Assembly (NCBI GenBank): GCA_001797315.1
Contig: MGPC01000021.1
Span: 1 to 64,000 of the forward strand
Source: Curvibacter sp. GWA2_64_110
Lineage (GTDB): Bacteria > Pseudomonadota > Gammaproteobacteria > Burkholderiales > Burkholderiaceae_C
DNA length: 64,000 nt
Direction of reading: 5' to 3'
Made by a program: the position numbers and the translations under genes. The notes beneath the pieces were generated by a model that was not told the origin of the DNA, did no database searches, and saw only the letters and a list, made by a program, of their open reading frames with translations. Shown here one piece after another: positions 6,705 to 15,611 of the stretch. Position 1 is the first letter of the stretch. Each line of letters begins with the position of its first letter.

Positions 6705-7913
6705 GTGCAGCTCGACCCCACCACCCTGATCGTCATCAACGTCGTCAATCTGCTGGCGATGTCGCTCACGCTGCCGCTCATCATGGGGCAGGGCCTCAGC
6801 CCGGCCGCGCGCGACGCGCGCCTGTCGCTCGTCCTCAACGGGCTGGCCTGGGTGGCGCTGATCTTCTCCGGCTTCTGGCGCGAGCAGTGGCCCGACTGGG
6901 TGCTCTCCAGCATCGCCATGGCGCTGCTGAGCGTCAGCAACCTGCTGGTCTTTCTTGCGCTGGGCGACTGGCTGGGGCCGCGCCCGCTGGGCCGGCTGCT
7001 GCGCCTGCTGGTGCTGGCCATGCCCGTGGGCTACGCCCTGAGCTTCCAGAGCTACCCGGTGCGGGTGGGCTGGTCCAACCTGCTGGTTGCGGCCCAGCTG
7101 GCCATCCTGGCCCGGGCCACGCTGCAGCCGCGCACCCCCGAGTTCGGCCGGGGCTCGTGGCGATTCATGATGTGTGCCTGCTTTAGCGTGATGGCGGTGC
7201 TGACGGCGCTGCGCGGCATCCTGGGCGCCTGGTTCACCGAGCTCTACCCCTTTTTCCGCGCGCCCACGCCGCTGAACCTGGTGGCGCTGGTGGCCGCCAA
7301 CGTAACGCTGGTGCTGGGCAATATTGCCGTGCTGGCCGCCTGGCGCGAGGAGGCCGAGCACCAGCTGCGCACGCTGGTCGTCACCGATCCGCTGACCGGT
7401 CTGCTCAACCGCAACGGTTGGGCCGAGCAGGCGGGCAAGACCCTGCGCCATGCGCAGCGCCACGGGCACCCGCTGTCGCTGCTGATGATCGACCTGGACC
7501 ATTTCAAGCACATCAACGACACGCACGGCCACGAGACCGGCGACGTGGCCTTGCAGGTGTTCGGCAAGTTGCTGCTGCGCTGCCTGCGCGCCGGCGACAT
7601 GAGCGCGCGGCTGGGCGGCGAGGAATTCTGCGTGCTGCTGGCGCACGCCGACACCCAGGCGGCCCAGGCCTTTGACCGGCGCCTGCGCGCCAAGCTGGCG
7701 GCCGCTGCGCCGGTGGCGCTGAACTTTGCGATGGATTTCAGCAGCGGCCATGCACTGTGCACGGACGAGGAGGAAACGCTGGAATCCCTCATGGCCCGCG
7801 CCGATGCGGCGCTCTACCGCGCCAAGCACGCCGGCCGCGGCCACCTGGTGTCGGACGAACCGCCGGCCACGCTGCCCCCCACCCTGGCAGACAACGACCT
7901 GCGAGCGGCCTGA
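6705..7913 (+). CDS. Membrane-bound GGDEF diguanylate cyclase
   Basis: 402 residues with GTG start at 6705. The first 220 residues hold six or seven hydrophobic helices (for example LTLPLIMG, LNGLAWVALIFSGFW, LVALVAANVTLVLGNIAVLAA), then a GGDEF domain (about 225-385). The active-site loop is RLGGEEFCVL, a functional GGEEF variant. An inhibitory RxxD site (RAGD) lies exactly five residues before it, so product inhibition by cyclic di-GMP is expected. The substrate-binding DLDHFKHINDTHGH motif is intact. Makes cyclic di-GMP from GTP in response to an unknown membrane signal. Confidence 0.93.
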   Translation: MQLDPTTLIVINVVNLLAMSLTLPLIMGQGLSPAARDARLSLVLNGLAWVALIFSGFWREQWPDWVLSSIAMALLSVSNLLVFLALGDWLGPRPLGRLLRLLVLAMPVGYALSFQSYPVRVGWSNLLVAAQLAILARATLQPRTPEFGRGSWRFMMCACFSVMAVLTALRGILGAWFTELYPFFRAPTPLNLVALVAANVTLVLGNIAVLAAWREEAEHQLRTLVVTDPLTGLLNRNGWAEQAGKTLRHAQRHGHPLSLLMIDLDHFKHINDTHGHETGDVALQVFGKLLLRCLRAGDMSARLGGEEFCVLLAHADTQAAQAFDRRLRAKLAAAAPVALNFAMDFSSGHALCTDEEETLESLMARADAALYRAKHAGRGHLVSDEPPATLPPTLADNDLRAA

Positions 7914-8016
7914 AGCACGGCGGCCGGTGCATCGGCCGGCAGAGGCCGCATTGCCCGTGCATGTACTGGCGCGTGCCCGCTGCACCGGGCGCCGCAGCAA
8001 GGGATAATCCATTCCC

Positions 8017-8484
8017 ATGTTGGCATCTCTTTTCCCCCTCGGCTGGCAGCACTATTTGCTGGGCGGCCTGCTCATTGGCTGCGGCACGGCGCTGCTGTTC
8101 GTCTTCACCGGCCGCATCGGCGGCATGAGCACGGTGTTTTCCAGCACCTGGTCTTACCTGGTGCGCGGGCCGTTCTTCCAGCAGCCGCGCTTCACCGGCT
8201 CGCGCGGCTGGCGCCTGGTGTACGCGGCGGGGCTGATCGTCGGCGCCGCCATCTGGTGGCTGGGCTTCACGGACGGCACACCGCTCAGTACCCACGTGCC
8301 GGCCTGGCAGCTGCTGGTGGGCGGGTTTTTCGTCGGCTACGGCGCACGGCTGGGCAACGGCTGCACCTCGGGCCACGGCATCTGCGGGCTGGGTTCGCTG
8401 CAATGGCCGTCGCTGCTGGCGGTGCTGACCTTCATGGGCACCGCCTTCCTCACCGCCAACCTGGCAGCAAGGTGGCTGGCATGA
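8017..8484 (+). CDS. YeeE/YedE family transporter, N-terminal half protein
   Basis: 155 residues, four hydrophobic helices, with the conserved GYGARLGNGCTSGHGICGLG block of the YeeE/YedE (PF04143) family of thiosulfate/sulfur-compound channels. It encodes one half of the transporter; the second half is the next gene, whose ATG overlaps this stop (ATGA at 8481-8484). Such split pairs are common in proteobacteria. Inner membrane. Confidence 0.88.
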   Translation: MLASLFPLGWQHYLLGGLLIGCGTALLFVFTGRIGGMSTVFSSTWSYLVRGPFFQQPRFTGSRGWRLVYAAGLIVGAAIWWLGFTDGTPLSTHVPAWQLLVGGFFVGYGARLGNGCTSGHGICGLGSLQWPSLLAVLTFMGTAFLTANLAARWLA

Positions 8485-8915
8485 GCATTCAACAAAATTC
8501 CCTGCCGCGCGCGCTGGCCACGCTGGCCGCGGGCGCCCTGTTCGGCTTTGGTCTCTCGCTCTCGGGCATGGTGCGGCCCGAGGTGGTGCTGAGCTTTCTG
8601 CGCTTCTCGGACTTCGGCCTGATGCTGGTGATGGGCGGCGCGGTCGTCGTGGTGGTGCTGGCCTACAAGCTGGTGCCGCGCCTGCTGAACCGCCCGCTGC
8701 TGGGCGACTACTTCCACCCCCACCCGAGCGAGTGGAACCGCGACACCGCCGTCGGTGCCGCGCTGTTCGGCATCGGCTGGGGCCTGTGCGGCGTCTGCCC
8801 CGGCCCGGCCATTGCTGGCCTGGGCACCGGCAACCTCGACCTGCTGTGGACGCTGGCCGGCATTGCGCTCGGCGCGCTGGTGCAGGGCCTGGTGGCCACG
8901 CGCAAGGCCCGCTAA
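8481..8915 (+). CDS. YeeE/YedE family transporter, C-terminal half protein
   Basis: 144 residues from ATG 8481, coupled to the preceding half-transporter by a 4-base overlap. Four hydrophobic helices. The signature GIGWGLCGVCPGPAIAGLG mirrors the cysteine-containing loop of the first half, consistent with a pseudo-symmetric pore made from two proteins. Probable role is uptake of thiosulfate or a related sulfur species; the substrate is inferred from the family. Confidence 0.87.
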   Translation: MSIQQNSLPRALATLAAGALFGFGLSLSGMVRPEVVLSFLRFSDFGLMLVMGGAVVVVVLAYKLVPRLLNRPLLGDYFHPHPSEWNRDTAVGAALFGIGWGLCGVCPGPAIAGLGTGNLDLLWTLAGIALGALVQGLVATRKAR

Positions 8916-9018
8916 GCCGGCCAGGCTGGCGGCGCCGGGCGCCGGCGCTTATCGCTTGGGTGACTGCGGCGACGGCCGGGCGCAGGCATGCTCGTGCTTC
9001 CGTTTTGAAGAAGCTGCC

Positions 9019-10146
9019 ATGGATGCCAACACCTGTTTCCGTTTCTGCGTCGGCCGCGCCGACCTGCACGCCACCCGCCTGCTGAGCGACCCCGATGCGC
9101 CGGCCGCGCGCCCCCTGGCCGAGGGCGAGGTGCGCTTGCGCGTGCAGTCGTTCGCGCTGACGGCCAACAACATCACCTACGCCGCCTTTGGCGACAAGAT
9201 GAAGTACTGGCAGTTTTTCCCGAGCGGTGCCGAGGGCTGGGGCTGCATTCCGGTCTGGGGTTTTGCCGAGGTGGAGGAGTCGCGCTGCGCGGACGTGGCC
9301 ACCGGCCAGCGCGTCTACGGCTACCTGCCCATGGGCCGCTACCTGGTGGTGCAGCCCACGCGCGTGAACCAGCGTGGTTTCATGGACGGCGCGGCGCACC
9401 GGCGCGAGCTGGCCGCGGCCTACAACCAGTTGCTGTTCTGCGCCACCGACCCGAGCTACGACGCCGCGCGCGAAGGCCAGCAGGCCGTCCTGCGCCCGCT
9501 GTTCACCACCTCCTTCCTGATCGACGACTTCATGGCCGAGCATGATTTTTTCGGCGCACGCCAGCTGCTGCTGTCCAGCGCGTCGAGCAAGACGGCCTAC
9601 GGCACCGCCTTCTGCCTTTCGCGCCGCGGCACCGCCGTCCCCACGGTGCACGGACTGACCTCGGCCGGCAACCGGGGCTTCACGCAGGGGCTGGGCTGCT
9701 ACGGCGCGGTGAGCACCTATGAGCAGGTGGCCGCGCTGGACTCGACGGTGCCCACGGTGTACATCGACTTCGCGGGCAATGCCGGGCTGCGCCGCACCAT
9801 CCACGAACATTTCGGCAGCGCGCTGGCCTACAGCTGCTCGGTCGGCGGCAGCCACTGGGAGGCACTCGGCGGTGGCGGCGGCCTGCCCGGGCCGCGGCCC
9901 GAGTTGTTCTTTGCCCCGGCCCAGGCCAGGAAGCGCGCCGCGCCGCCGCCCGAGGGCTGGGGGCCCAGCGGCTTCGAGCAGCGCCTGGACCAGGCCTGGC
10001 AGGCCTTCCTGCAGGCCGTGAACAAGCCCGGCCAGCCCTGGCTGACGATCCGCACGGCCCAGGGTGCCGAGGCCGTGACCGCCGCCTACCAGCAGTTGCT
10101 GGCCGGCCGCGGCGATGCGCGCGAAGGGCTGATGCTGGCGCTCTGA
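9019..10146 (+). CDS. DUF2855 family protein
   Basis: 375 residues from ATG 9019; longer readings run back into the YeeE gene. Matches the DUF2855 family, which looks like a divergent medium-chain dehydrogenase/reductase: an N-terminal GroES-like part (VRLRVQSFALTANNITYAAFGD, then GWGCIPVWGFAEVEES) and a later Rossmann-like part (LLSSASSKTAYGTAF, then VPTVYIDFAGNAGL). No catalytic zinc ligands are evident. Substrate unknown. The call rests on overall pattern recognition. Confidence 0.8.
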   Translation: MDANTCFRFCVGRADLHATRLLSDPDAPAARPLAEGEVRLRVQSFALTANNITYAAFGDKMKYWQFFPSGAEGWGCIPVWGFAEVEESRCADVATGQRVYGYLPMGRYLVVQPTRVNQRGFMDGAAHRRELAAAYNQLLFCATDPSYDAAREGQQAVLRPLFTTSFLIDDFMAEHDFFGARQLLLSSASSKTAYGTAFCLSRRGTAVPTVHGLTSAGNRGFTQGLGCYGAVSTYEQVAALDSTVPTVYIDFAGNAGLRRTIHEHFGSALAYSCSVGGSHWEALGGGGGLPGPRPELFFAPAQARKRAAPPPEGWGPSGFEQRLDQAWQAFLQAVNKPGQPWLTIRTAQGAEAVTAAYQQLLAGRGDAREGLMLAL

Positions 10147-10270
10147 CCGCCCTTCGCCAATGCCGAGGCCGGCCCGGATGCCGCGCTAAACTCGTCTTAT
10201 TTCGCATTCGTACAACGCACTCACACCCATGTGGTGATGCATCGGAATGCGCACCGGAGACACGACAAGC

Positions 10271-11437
10271 ATGGCATTCGGCAATCTGAAAATCAGCACG
10301 CGCCTGGGCGCAAGTTTCGGCCTGGTCCTGCTGCTCACCCTCGCCCTGCTGGCCGTGGGCTATGTGCAGCTCGGTCAACTGGCGGATAGCGCCGGGCAGT
10401 TGACCGCCCAATCCGGCGGCGCGGCGCTGGCACAGTTGCAAAGCGATGCCGCCAATGCCCGCTCCCTGATGCTGGGCCTGGGCGTGGCGGCGGTGCTGGC
10501 CGGTGTGGCGGCCACCGTGGGCCTGGTGCGCAGCATTGCCGCACCGCTGGACGACGCGCTGCTGATTGCCGAGACCGTGGCCGCGGGCGACCTGAGCCAG
10601 GATTTCGAGTCCAACCATGGCGGCGATTTCGGCCGCCTGCTGGAAGCCATGGGCACCATGGAGGACACGCTGACCGACCTGGTCACCCGCATCAAGGAAA
10701 GCACCGAGCCGCTGACCGCCGCCTCGCGCGACATTGCGGCCGCCAATGCCGACCTGTCGCAGCGCACGGCGGCACAGGCCGATTCGCTCAAGGAGACGGC
10801 CGCCAGCATGGGCGAGCTGACCACCACCGTACGGCAGAACGCGCAGCGCGCCCAACAGGCCAATACGCTGGCCGACAACGCCTCCAGCATCGCGCAACGC
10901 GGCGGCGAGGTGGTGAACGACGTGGTGACGACGATGGACGCCATCAACGCCAGTTCGCGCAAGGTGGTGGACATCATCAACGTGATCGAAGGCATCGCCT
11001 TCCAGACCAACATCCTGGCGCTGAATGCGGCGGTGGAGGCGGCGCGCGCCGGTGAACAGGGGCGCGGCTTCGCCGTGGTGGCGAGCGAAGTGCGCACGCT
11101 GGCCCAGCGCAGCGCCGAGGCCGCCAAGGAAATTCGCACGCTGATCAGCAACTCGGCGCAGCAGGTGGAAAGCGGCTCGCAACTGGTGGCGCATGCCGGC
11201 GAGACGATGCGCGACATCGTGTCGGCGGTGCACAGCGTGACCGACATCCTGGGCGAGATTTCACAGGCCTCGGCCGAGCAAAGCCGCGGTGTCGAGCATG
11301 TGCTGGCGTCCGTGACGGAGATGGACAACGTCACCCAGCAGAACGCGGCCCTGGTGACGCAGGCGGCCGGCACCGCGCACGCCATGGCGGAGCGGGTGCA
11401 TCAGCTGCAGGAGGCGGTGGACCAGTTCAAGGTCTAG
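10271..11437 (+). CDS. Methyl-accepting chemotaxis protein with minimal periplasmic domain
   Basis: 388 residues from ATG 10271 ([17 protein letters not shown]); an ATG at 10247 adds eight unlikely residues. TM1 is about residues 13-32 and TM2 about 68-88, leaving only about 35 residues in the periplasm where the family usually has about 150. A HAMP segment and a complete cytoplasmic signalling domain follow, including the hairpin tip [33 protein letters not shown]. It should still couple to CheA/CheW but has almost no classic ligand-binding domain. The gene ends directly before a strong hairpin. Confidence 0.93.
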   Translation: MAFGNLKISTRLGASFGLVLLLTLALLAVGYVQLGQLADSAGQLTAQSGGAALAQLQSDAANARSLMLGLGVAAVLAGVAATVGLVRSIAAPLDDALLIAETVAAGDLSQDFESNHGGDFGRLLEAMGTMEDTLTDLVTRIKESTEPLTAASRDIAAANADLSQRTAAQADSLKETAASMGELTTTVRQNAQRAQQANTLADNASSIAQRGGEVVNDVVTTMDAINASSRKVVDIINVIEGIAFQTNILALNAAVEAARAGEQGRGFAVVASEVRTLAQRSAEAAKEIRTLISNSAQQVESGSQLVAHAGETMRDIVSAVHSVTDILGEISQASAEQSRGVEHVLASVTEMDNVTQQNAALVTQAAGTAHAMAERVHQLQEAVDQFKV

Positions 11438-11457
11438 CCAGGCGGCAGGCCGCCTGG
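11438..11457 (+). terminator. Hairpin directly after the chemoreceptor gene
   Basis: Perfect 8-bp stem CCAGGCGG / CCGCCTGG with a 4-base loop, starting one base after the stop codon. It lacks a strong T-tract (TTGAAG follows), so it could be a weak intrinsic terminator or an mRNA 3' stabiliser. Confidence 0.5.
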
Positions 11458-11476
11458 TTGAAGACACAACGCTGAG

Positions 11477-11491
11477 CCGGTGCGGCACCGG
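11477..11491. terminator. Compact hairpin between convergent genes
   Basis: CCGGTGC-G-GCACCGG, a nearly perfect palindrome followed on the plus strand by TTTGGGG, between the end of the chemoreceptor gene and the convergent DUF3014 gene. Weak terminator candidate. Confidence 0.35.
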
Positions 11492-11502
11492 TTTGGGGAG
11501 CT

Positions 11503-12384
11503 CTATTTGCGTGGCGCACTGGCGGCCGCAGCCGGCGCCACGGCGGCGCCCGTCACCAGCTTGCGCACCTCCAGCAACTTGGCACGCAGGCGCCGGTGGT
11601 TGACCGGGCCCATGCGGATCAGCATCTTCTGCCCGGCGGACAGGGCTTCGAGCTTCGGGTCGGTGAATTCGTAGCGCACCCAGGGGCGCTCGGACGGCAC
11701 CGGCCCTTTCACATCCACCAGGCTCACGGCCACCGGGCCGTCCTGCACCGGCGCGGCCAGCAACTGGTCGATCACGGCCACCAGCCGGTCGTTGAAATAG
11801 CGCTTGGGAAAACCCAGCTCTTCATACGCCTGCTGGAACAGCGGGTACAGGCGGACGTACAGCTTCACCGCCTGCGCGGTGTCCACCGCTTCGACGAACA
11901 GCACGAACGGGGTGTAGCGCTGGCTGTTGTCGGGGTTGATGGTTTCGCCGCTCGCAGCCTGGCCGCGGGTGCTGAAACGCCCGGGCGTCGGGTTCACCGG
12001 CCAGACCATGGGCGGTGCATGTTCGCGCGCCAGATTGTCCACGGTGGCCACCACGCGGTGCACAAAACCGTCGAGCTGCAGGAAGGTGAGCACGTTCTTC
12101 TTGCCCAGCAGTTCGGTCAGCGCCGCCTGCATGTAGGCATCGGATTCGGCCAGGGCCGGCAGCGCTTGCGGGGGCGGCGCCTCGGGCGGTTCGATGGCGC
12201 TCAGCGGGTACTTGATGGCGGGCTCGGCGGGTGCAGAGGCGACCGGTGCGGGTGGTGGTGCCGCCGGCTCGGCAACAGGTTCGGCCACGGGCTCAGGCGC
12301 GGCGTAACGTTGCCAGCCGTAATAGGCCGCGCCCAGCACGGCCAACAGCAGGATGGCGACCGTCACGACTCTGGATGTTTTCAT
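11503..12384 (-). CDS. DUF3014 family membrane-anchored periplasmic protein
   Basis: 293 residues. One N-terminal membrane anchor (about 7-23), a proline/alanine/valine-rich linker with repeated EPVAEP units (about 28-75), then a soluble domain of the DUF3014 family (about 80-285: QAALTELLGKKNVLTFLQLDGFVHRVVATVDNL... RYEFTDPKLEALSAGQKMLIRMG). Orientation predicts the domain lies in the periplasm. Function unknown for the family. Ends convergently with the chemoreceptor gene. Confidence 0.83.
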   Translation of the reverse strand: MKTSRVVTVAILLLAVLGAAYYGWQRYAAPEPVAEPVAEPAAPPPAPVASAPAEPAIKYPLSAIEPPEAPPPQALPALAESDAYMQAALTELLGKKNVLTFLQLDGFVHRVVATVDNLAREHAPPMVWPVNPTPGRFSTRGQAASGETINPDNSQRYTPFVLFVEAVDTAQAVKLYVRLYPLFQQAYEELGFPKRYFNDRLVAVIDQLLAAPVQDGPVAVSLVDVKGPVPSERPWVRYEFTDPKLEALSAGQKMLIRMGPVNHRRLRAKLLEVRKLVTGAAVAPAAAASAPRK

Positions 12385-12549
12385 GCGTTTCTCCCCGTGC
12401 GCGCTTGAAAGAGTGGGGCCATGCTAGCACCGCCTCCATGGGCGAAACATCCGGGAACACCCCGGGGGGCAAATTGCAATTGCCATCCGCGCTGCCTACA
12501 CTGGCTTGGCGCGGGCACTGCACGACCGCGCCACATCAAGGAGGATGTC

Positions 12550-12936
12550 ATGAGCCAGAACTTCAACCCGGTCGGCTGGTTTGAGTTGTACGTGGACGAT
12601 ATGGCGCGCGCCAAGAAGTTTTACGAAGCGGTGTTCCTGCGCCCGCTGACCGACCTGCCCGCCGCGTCGAGCGGCGACACGCAGATGACGCTCTTCGCCA
12701 TGGACATGTCCGTCCCGGGGTGCGCCGGCGCCCTGGTCAAGAGCCCGCGCAACAAGCCGGGCAACGGCGGGACGATGGTCTACTTCACCTGCCTGGACTG
12801 CGCGGTGGAAGCGGCGCGGGCGGCGGCGGCCGGCGGCACGGTGTGCCAGCTCCGCATGAGCATCGGCGAATACGGCTTCATTGCCATCGTGCAGGACACC
12901 GAAGGCAACACCATCGGCCTGCACTCGCGCCAGTAA
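12550..12936 (+). CDS. VOC (glyoxalase/bleomycin-resistance fold) family protein
   Basis: 128 residues, ATG 12550 with a strong AAGGAGG ribosome site. Opening WFELYVDDMARAKKFYEAVF and closing IAIVQDTEGNTIGLHS are the first strand-helix and last strand of a vicinal-oxygen-chelate domain. Only one VOC repeat is present, so it probably acts as a dimer. Substrate unknown. Confidence 0.88.
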   Translation: MSQNFNPVGWFELYVDDMARAKKFYEAVFLRPLTDLPAASSGDTQMTLFAMDMSVPGCAGALVKSPRNKPGNGGTMVYFTCLDCAVEAARAAAAGGTVCQLRMSIGEYGFIAIVQDTEGNTIGLHSRQ

Positions 12937-12946
12937 ACTCCGGCCC

Positions 12947-13273
12947 ATGGCCTACGACCTGCACCTGGTGGACCTGATGCGCAGCGCGCTGCGGCAGCGC
13001 CACCACTTCACCGAGAAGCGCATGTTCGGCACCTGGTGCTGGCTGCACGAAGGCCATCTGGTGTGTGGTGCCGGCACCGGGCGCTACCTGTTTCGCGTCG
13101 GCAAGGCGCTGGAGGCGCAAGCGCTGGCACGCCCGGGCGCCACGCGCATGGAGGGCAAGGGCCGCCAGATGAGCGGCTTCATCTGGGTCGATGCCGATGC
13201 CGCGCTGGACGAGGGGCTGGAGAGCTGGGTCGAGCTGGCGATGCAGTGCGTCGGCAGCCTGCCGCCCAAGTAA
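12947..13273 (+). CDS. TfoX N-terminal domain protein
   Basis: 108 residues from ATG 12947, ten bases after the VOC gene stop. Pattern MRSALRQRHHFTEKRMFGTWCWLHEGHLVCG...RYLFRVGK fits the TfoX N-terminal domain (YjhA-like). The separate C-terminal TfoX helix-hairpin domain is absent, so this is a stand-alone TfoX-N protein, not the competence regulator itself. Function unclear. Confidence 0.8.
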   Translation: MAYDLHLVDLMRSALRQRHHFTEKRMFGTWCWLHEGHLVCGAGTGRYLFRVGKALEAQALARPGATRMEGKGRQMSGFIWVDADAALDEGLESWVELAMQCVGSLPPK

Positions 13274-13364
13274 GCAGGCGCGCCGAGGCCGGCGCGCCGC
13301 CGCAGTTTCTGACGTACCATCGGACGCACCGGCCTCATCCCGAGACCCAACCCACGGAGGTCTT

Positions 13365-13508
13365 ATGGCCAAAGGCGAACAGCGCAGCAACAAGATGGCG
13401 AAGAAACCCAAGAAGGACACGTCGCCCCCGAAGCCGCCCTCCGGCTCGGACCGTCCCATGGCGCCCACCACCAGCGTGATTCCGCGCGGCAAGGACAAGA
13501 ACAAGTAA
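13365..13508 (+). CDS. Small basic lysine-rich protein
   Basis: 47 residues from ATG 13365 with a CGGAGG ribosome site. Very basic N-terminal half (MAKGEQRSNKMAKKPKKD) and a proline/serine-rich middle (PPKPPSGSDR), no hydrophobic core. Looks like the small intrinsically disordered Lys-rich proteins common in Burkholderiales; possibly nucleic-acid binding. No function known to me. Confidence 0.6.
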   Translation: MAKGEQRSNKMAKKPKKDTSPPKPPSGSDRPMAPTTSVIPRGKDKNK

Positions 13509-13556
13509 GGCCGGCACGCTGCGGCGCCGTCAAGCGCCAGACCACGCTTGGACTGG

Positions 13557-14159
13557 CTAGGACGCCGCGCGCCCGAGGACGCGCATCTTGCCCTGCCATT
13601 TCTTGACACCGGCCTCGCCCAGCTTGTCGACCATGCCGATGAGCGTTTCGTTCACCGGCGCGATGCCGACAAAACCCAGGATGTTGCGCTCCAGCGATTT
13701 GAGACTGTGGGCGCGGAAGTACCAGCGGTAGACCATGGCCGGCATGCCCATGGTGACTACCACGCGCGCGCTGCGCCCGGCCAGGCCCTTGTGGCCGAAG
13801 GGATTGCCACCACCGTTGCTGTTTTCTGCCTTGAAGGCGAAGCCGGGCCGGGCCACCTGTTCCAGAAAACCCTTGAGCAAGGCCGGCATGTCACCCAGCC
13901 AGAGCGGAAAGAACAGCACCAGATGCTCGGCCCAGGCCATGTCGTCCTGCGCGGTCTGCAGTGCGGCCGGCAGTGCGCTGTGCTCCCAGGCCTGCTGGCT
14001 GCGCAGCAGCGGGAAGTCCAGCTTGGCCACGTCGGCCCAGCGCACGTCGTGCCCCGCAGCCTGCGCGCCTTCGGCGTAGGCCTCGGCCAGGGTATGGCAC
14101 AGGTGCGGGGCCACGGCGTCAGGGTGGCCCTGGATCAGCAGGATGCGTTGGCCGGCCAT
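13557..14159 (-). CDS. NAD(P)H-quinone reductase-like flavodoxin-fold protein
   Basis: 200 residues from ATG at 14159 (MAGQRILLIQGHPD); the longer frame to 14231 adds residues without coding character. Flavodoxin_2 fold: N-terminal ILLIQGHPD, HLVLFFPLWLGDMPALLKGFLEQV (FMN/dimer segment) and VTMGMPAMVYRW. Family members are NAD(P)H dehydrogenases (quinone) or the ancillary subunits of Kef K+ efflux systems; no kef gene is adjacent, so the quinone reductase reading is preferred. Confidence 0.85.
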   Translation of the reverse strand: MAGQRILLIQGHPDAVAPHLCHTLAEAYAEGAQAAGHDVRWADVAKLDFPLLRSQQAWEHSALPAALQTAQDDMAWAEHLVLFFPLWLGDMPALLKGFLEQVARPGFAFKAENSNGGGNPFGHKGLAGRSARVVVTMGMPAMVYRWYFRAHSLKSLERNILGFVGIAPVNETLIGMVDKLGEAGVKKWQGKMRVLGRAAS

Positions 14160-14229
14160 GGTGTACCTCCAAGCGATGGGTTTGGCGCCATGGTGGCACG
14201 GCGCGGCCGGCATGTCCATGACCGGCTTC

Positions 14230-14291
14230 AAATGCTATCTTTTTGATAGCTTACCGTGCATATTCCACAAGGGAAACATGCCAATTTGATG
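14230..14291. repeat. Intergenic repeat copy B
   Basis: AAATGCTATCTTTTTGATAGC forms a 5-7 bp inverted repeat; then GCATATTCCACAAGGG and a terminal CCAATTTGAT. This is the most complete of the three copies. It lies about 40 bases before the ferredoxin gene. Confidence 0.75.
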
Positions 14292-14331
14292 CCCAATACA
14301 ATGGGACGCAATTTTCCAGCCCCGCTCCCGC

Positions 14332-14625
14332 ATGAACCCCAGCGACACGCCCCCTTTTTTCATCGGCCGCACCGAACCCGACGGCCAGCCATTCGACGCC
14401 TGGGCCAGCCAGCCGCTGCTGCTCTCGATGGAACAAGGCGGCATCGACTGGCCCAGCTCGTGCCGCAACGGCACCTGCCGGACCTGCCTCGGCCAGCTGG
14501 AAGGCGGCCAGGTGCGCTACGAGATGGACTGGCCGGGTCTGAGCGCCGAGGAAAAGGCCGAAGGCTGTGTGCTGCCCTGCGTGGCCTACCCGTGTTCGGA
14601 CGTGGTGCTGCGCCAGGGCTACTGA
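14332..14625 (+). CDS. [2Fe-2S] plant-type ferredoxin
   Basis: 97 residues with the four cysteine ligands of a plant-type cluster: SCRNGTCRTC (C-x4-C-x2-C) near residues 44-51 and a fourth Cys in VLPCVAYP near 85. A short electron carrier; no reductase domain is fused. The intergenic repeat copy B lies upstream. Confidence 0.9.
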   Translation: MNPSDTPPFFIGRTEPDGQPFDAWASQPLLLSMEQGGIDWPSSCRNGTCRTCLGQLEGGQVRYEMDWPGLSAEEKAEGCVLPCVAYPCSDVVLRQGY

Positions 14626-14647
14626 GCGCCCCGGCATACTGACCGCG

Positions 14648-15568
14648 TTACTTGTGGGCGTCGAGCCGGCCGGCCAGCAACTCGGGCAGGCGCTCGGCGC
14701 TCATGCGGAAGCCACAGGCCTGTGCATGGCCGCCGCCGCCCATGCTTTCAGCCAGCGGAATGCAGTCGTAGTCGCGCTGCGAACGCAGGCCGGCCTTGAT
14801 GACGCCGCCCTTGGCGGCACTCCACATCAGCGCGAAGGTGCCACTCTGTTTGGACAGGATGTCGCCCACCAGGCTGTGGAACATGCCGGGTGCATTGACC
14901 ATCAGGCCTTGCTGGCCGTTGAAGACCACCGGCTCGGCGCCGGCGGCAATGTCGGCGCAGAGCTTGTTGAACTTCTCGTCCATGGCATGGCCGCGCGCCA
15001 TGAAGTCGGCCAGCTGTGCCGGCGTGAAGGACGCGATGTCGGCCCAGCGCTCGAAGGTATGCGGCTCCATGTCGAGTGCAGCGAGGAAGCTGGCGCTCTC
15101 GGCGAACTCCCATTTCCAGATGTCGCGGTCTTCGACGAAGCGCACCAGGTCGGGTAGGCTGCGCTCGGGCTGGAAGAACTCCCAGGCCAGGCGCGAGCCG
15201 GACTTGGCCATGTCGAAGTGCACCACGCCGCAACGGCAACTGAAGCCGGTGAGCTTTTCGGCCGCGCTCTTGTGGTGGTCCAGCATCACCAGCTTGGCCG
15301 CACGTTGCTCGATCTCGCGCATGAGTTCGGGGGCAAACGAGAAGTCGAGGATGTAGACCGCGCGGCCGTCAAGGGCCGGTAGGTCGGCGGCGGTTTTCAC
15401 GTCGCCGTGGTCCAGGCCGTGGAATTCGGCGCGGCCTTCATAGAACAGCCAGGCCGCCAGCGCGGCGGCGAAACCGTCAGGGCAACGCGCGTGGTAGAGG
15501 ACCAGGGGGGAAGGATCGTGACGGTCAGGCGAGACGAGGAGAGCCAACGGAAGAATCGTTTTTTTCAT
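14648..15568 (-). CDS. DHH superfamily phosphoesterase
   Basis: 306 residues. Motifs: YHARCPDGFAAALAAW (N-terminal metal site, D of CPDG), YILDFSF, VMLDHHKS (DHH motif proper, about residue 97) and the DHHA1 C-terminal GGGGHAQACGF. Related to oligoribonuclease/nucleotide phosphoesterases of the NrnA type; substrate not determinable here. Convergent with the ferredoxin gene. Confidence 0.9.
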   Translation of the reverse strand: MKKTILPLALLVSPDRHDPSPLVLYHARCPDGFAAALAAWLFYEGRAEFHGLDHGDVKTAADLPALDGRAVYILDFSFAPELMREIEQRAAKLVMLDHHKSAAEKLTGFSCRCGVVHFDMAKSGSRLAWEFFQPERSLPDLVRFVEDRDIWKWEFAESASFLAALDMEPHTFERWADIASFTPAQLADFMARGHAMDEKFNKLCADIAAGAEPVVFNGQQGLMVNAPGMFHSLVGDILSKQSGTFALMWSAAKGGVIKAGLRSQRDYDCIPLAESMGGGGHAQACGFRMSAERLPELLAGRLDAHK

Positions 15569-15611
15569 ACCCGCCTATTGTCGCCGCTGCCGCTTCGCCT
15601 TCGCTTACACA

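Noticed and set aside
7789-9855. 688-codon minus-strand ORF over the YeeE/YedE and DUF2855 genes
   Set aside because: Antisense shadow with Arg/Ala/Gly-rich sequence, spanning several real genes.
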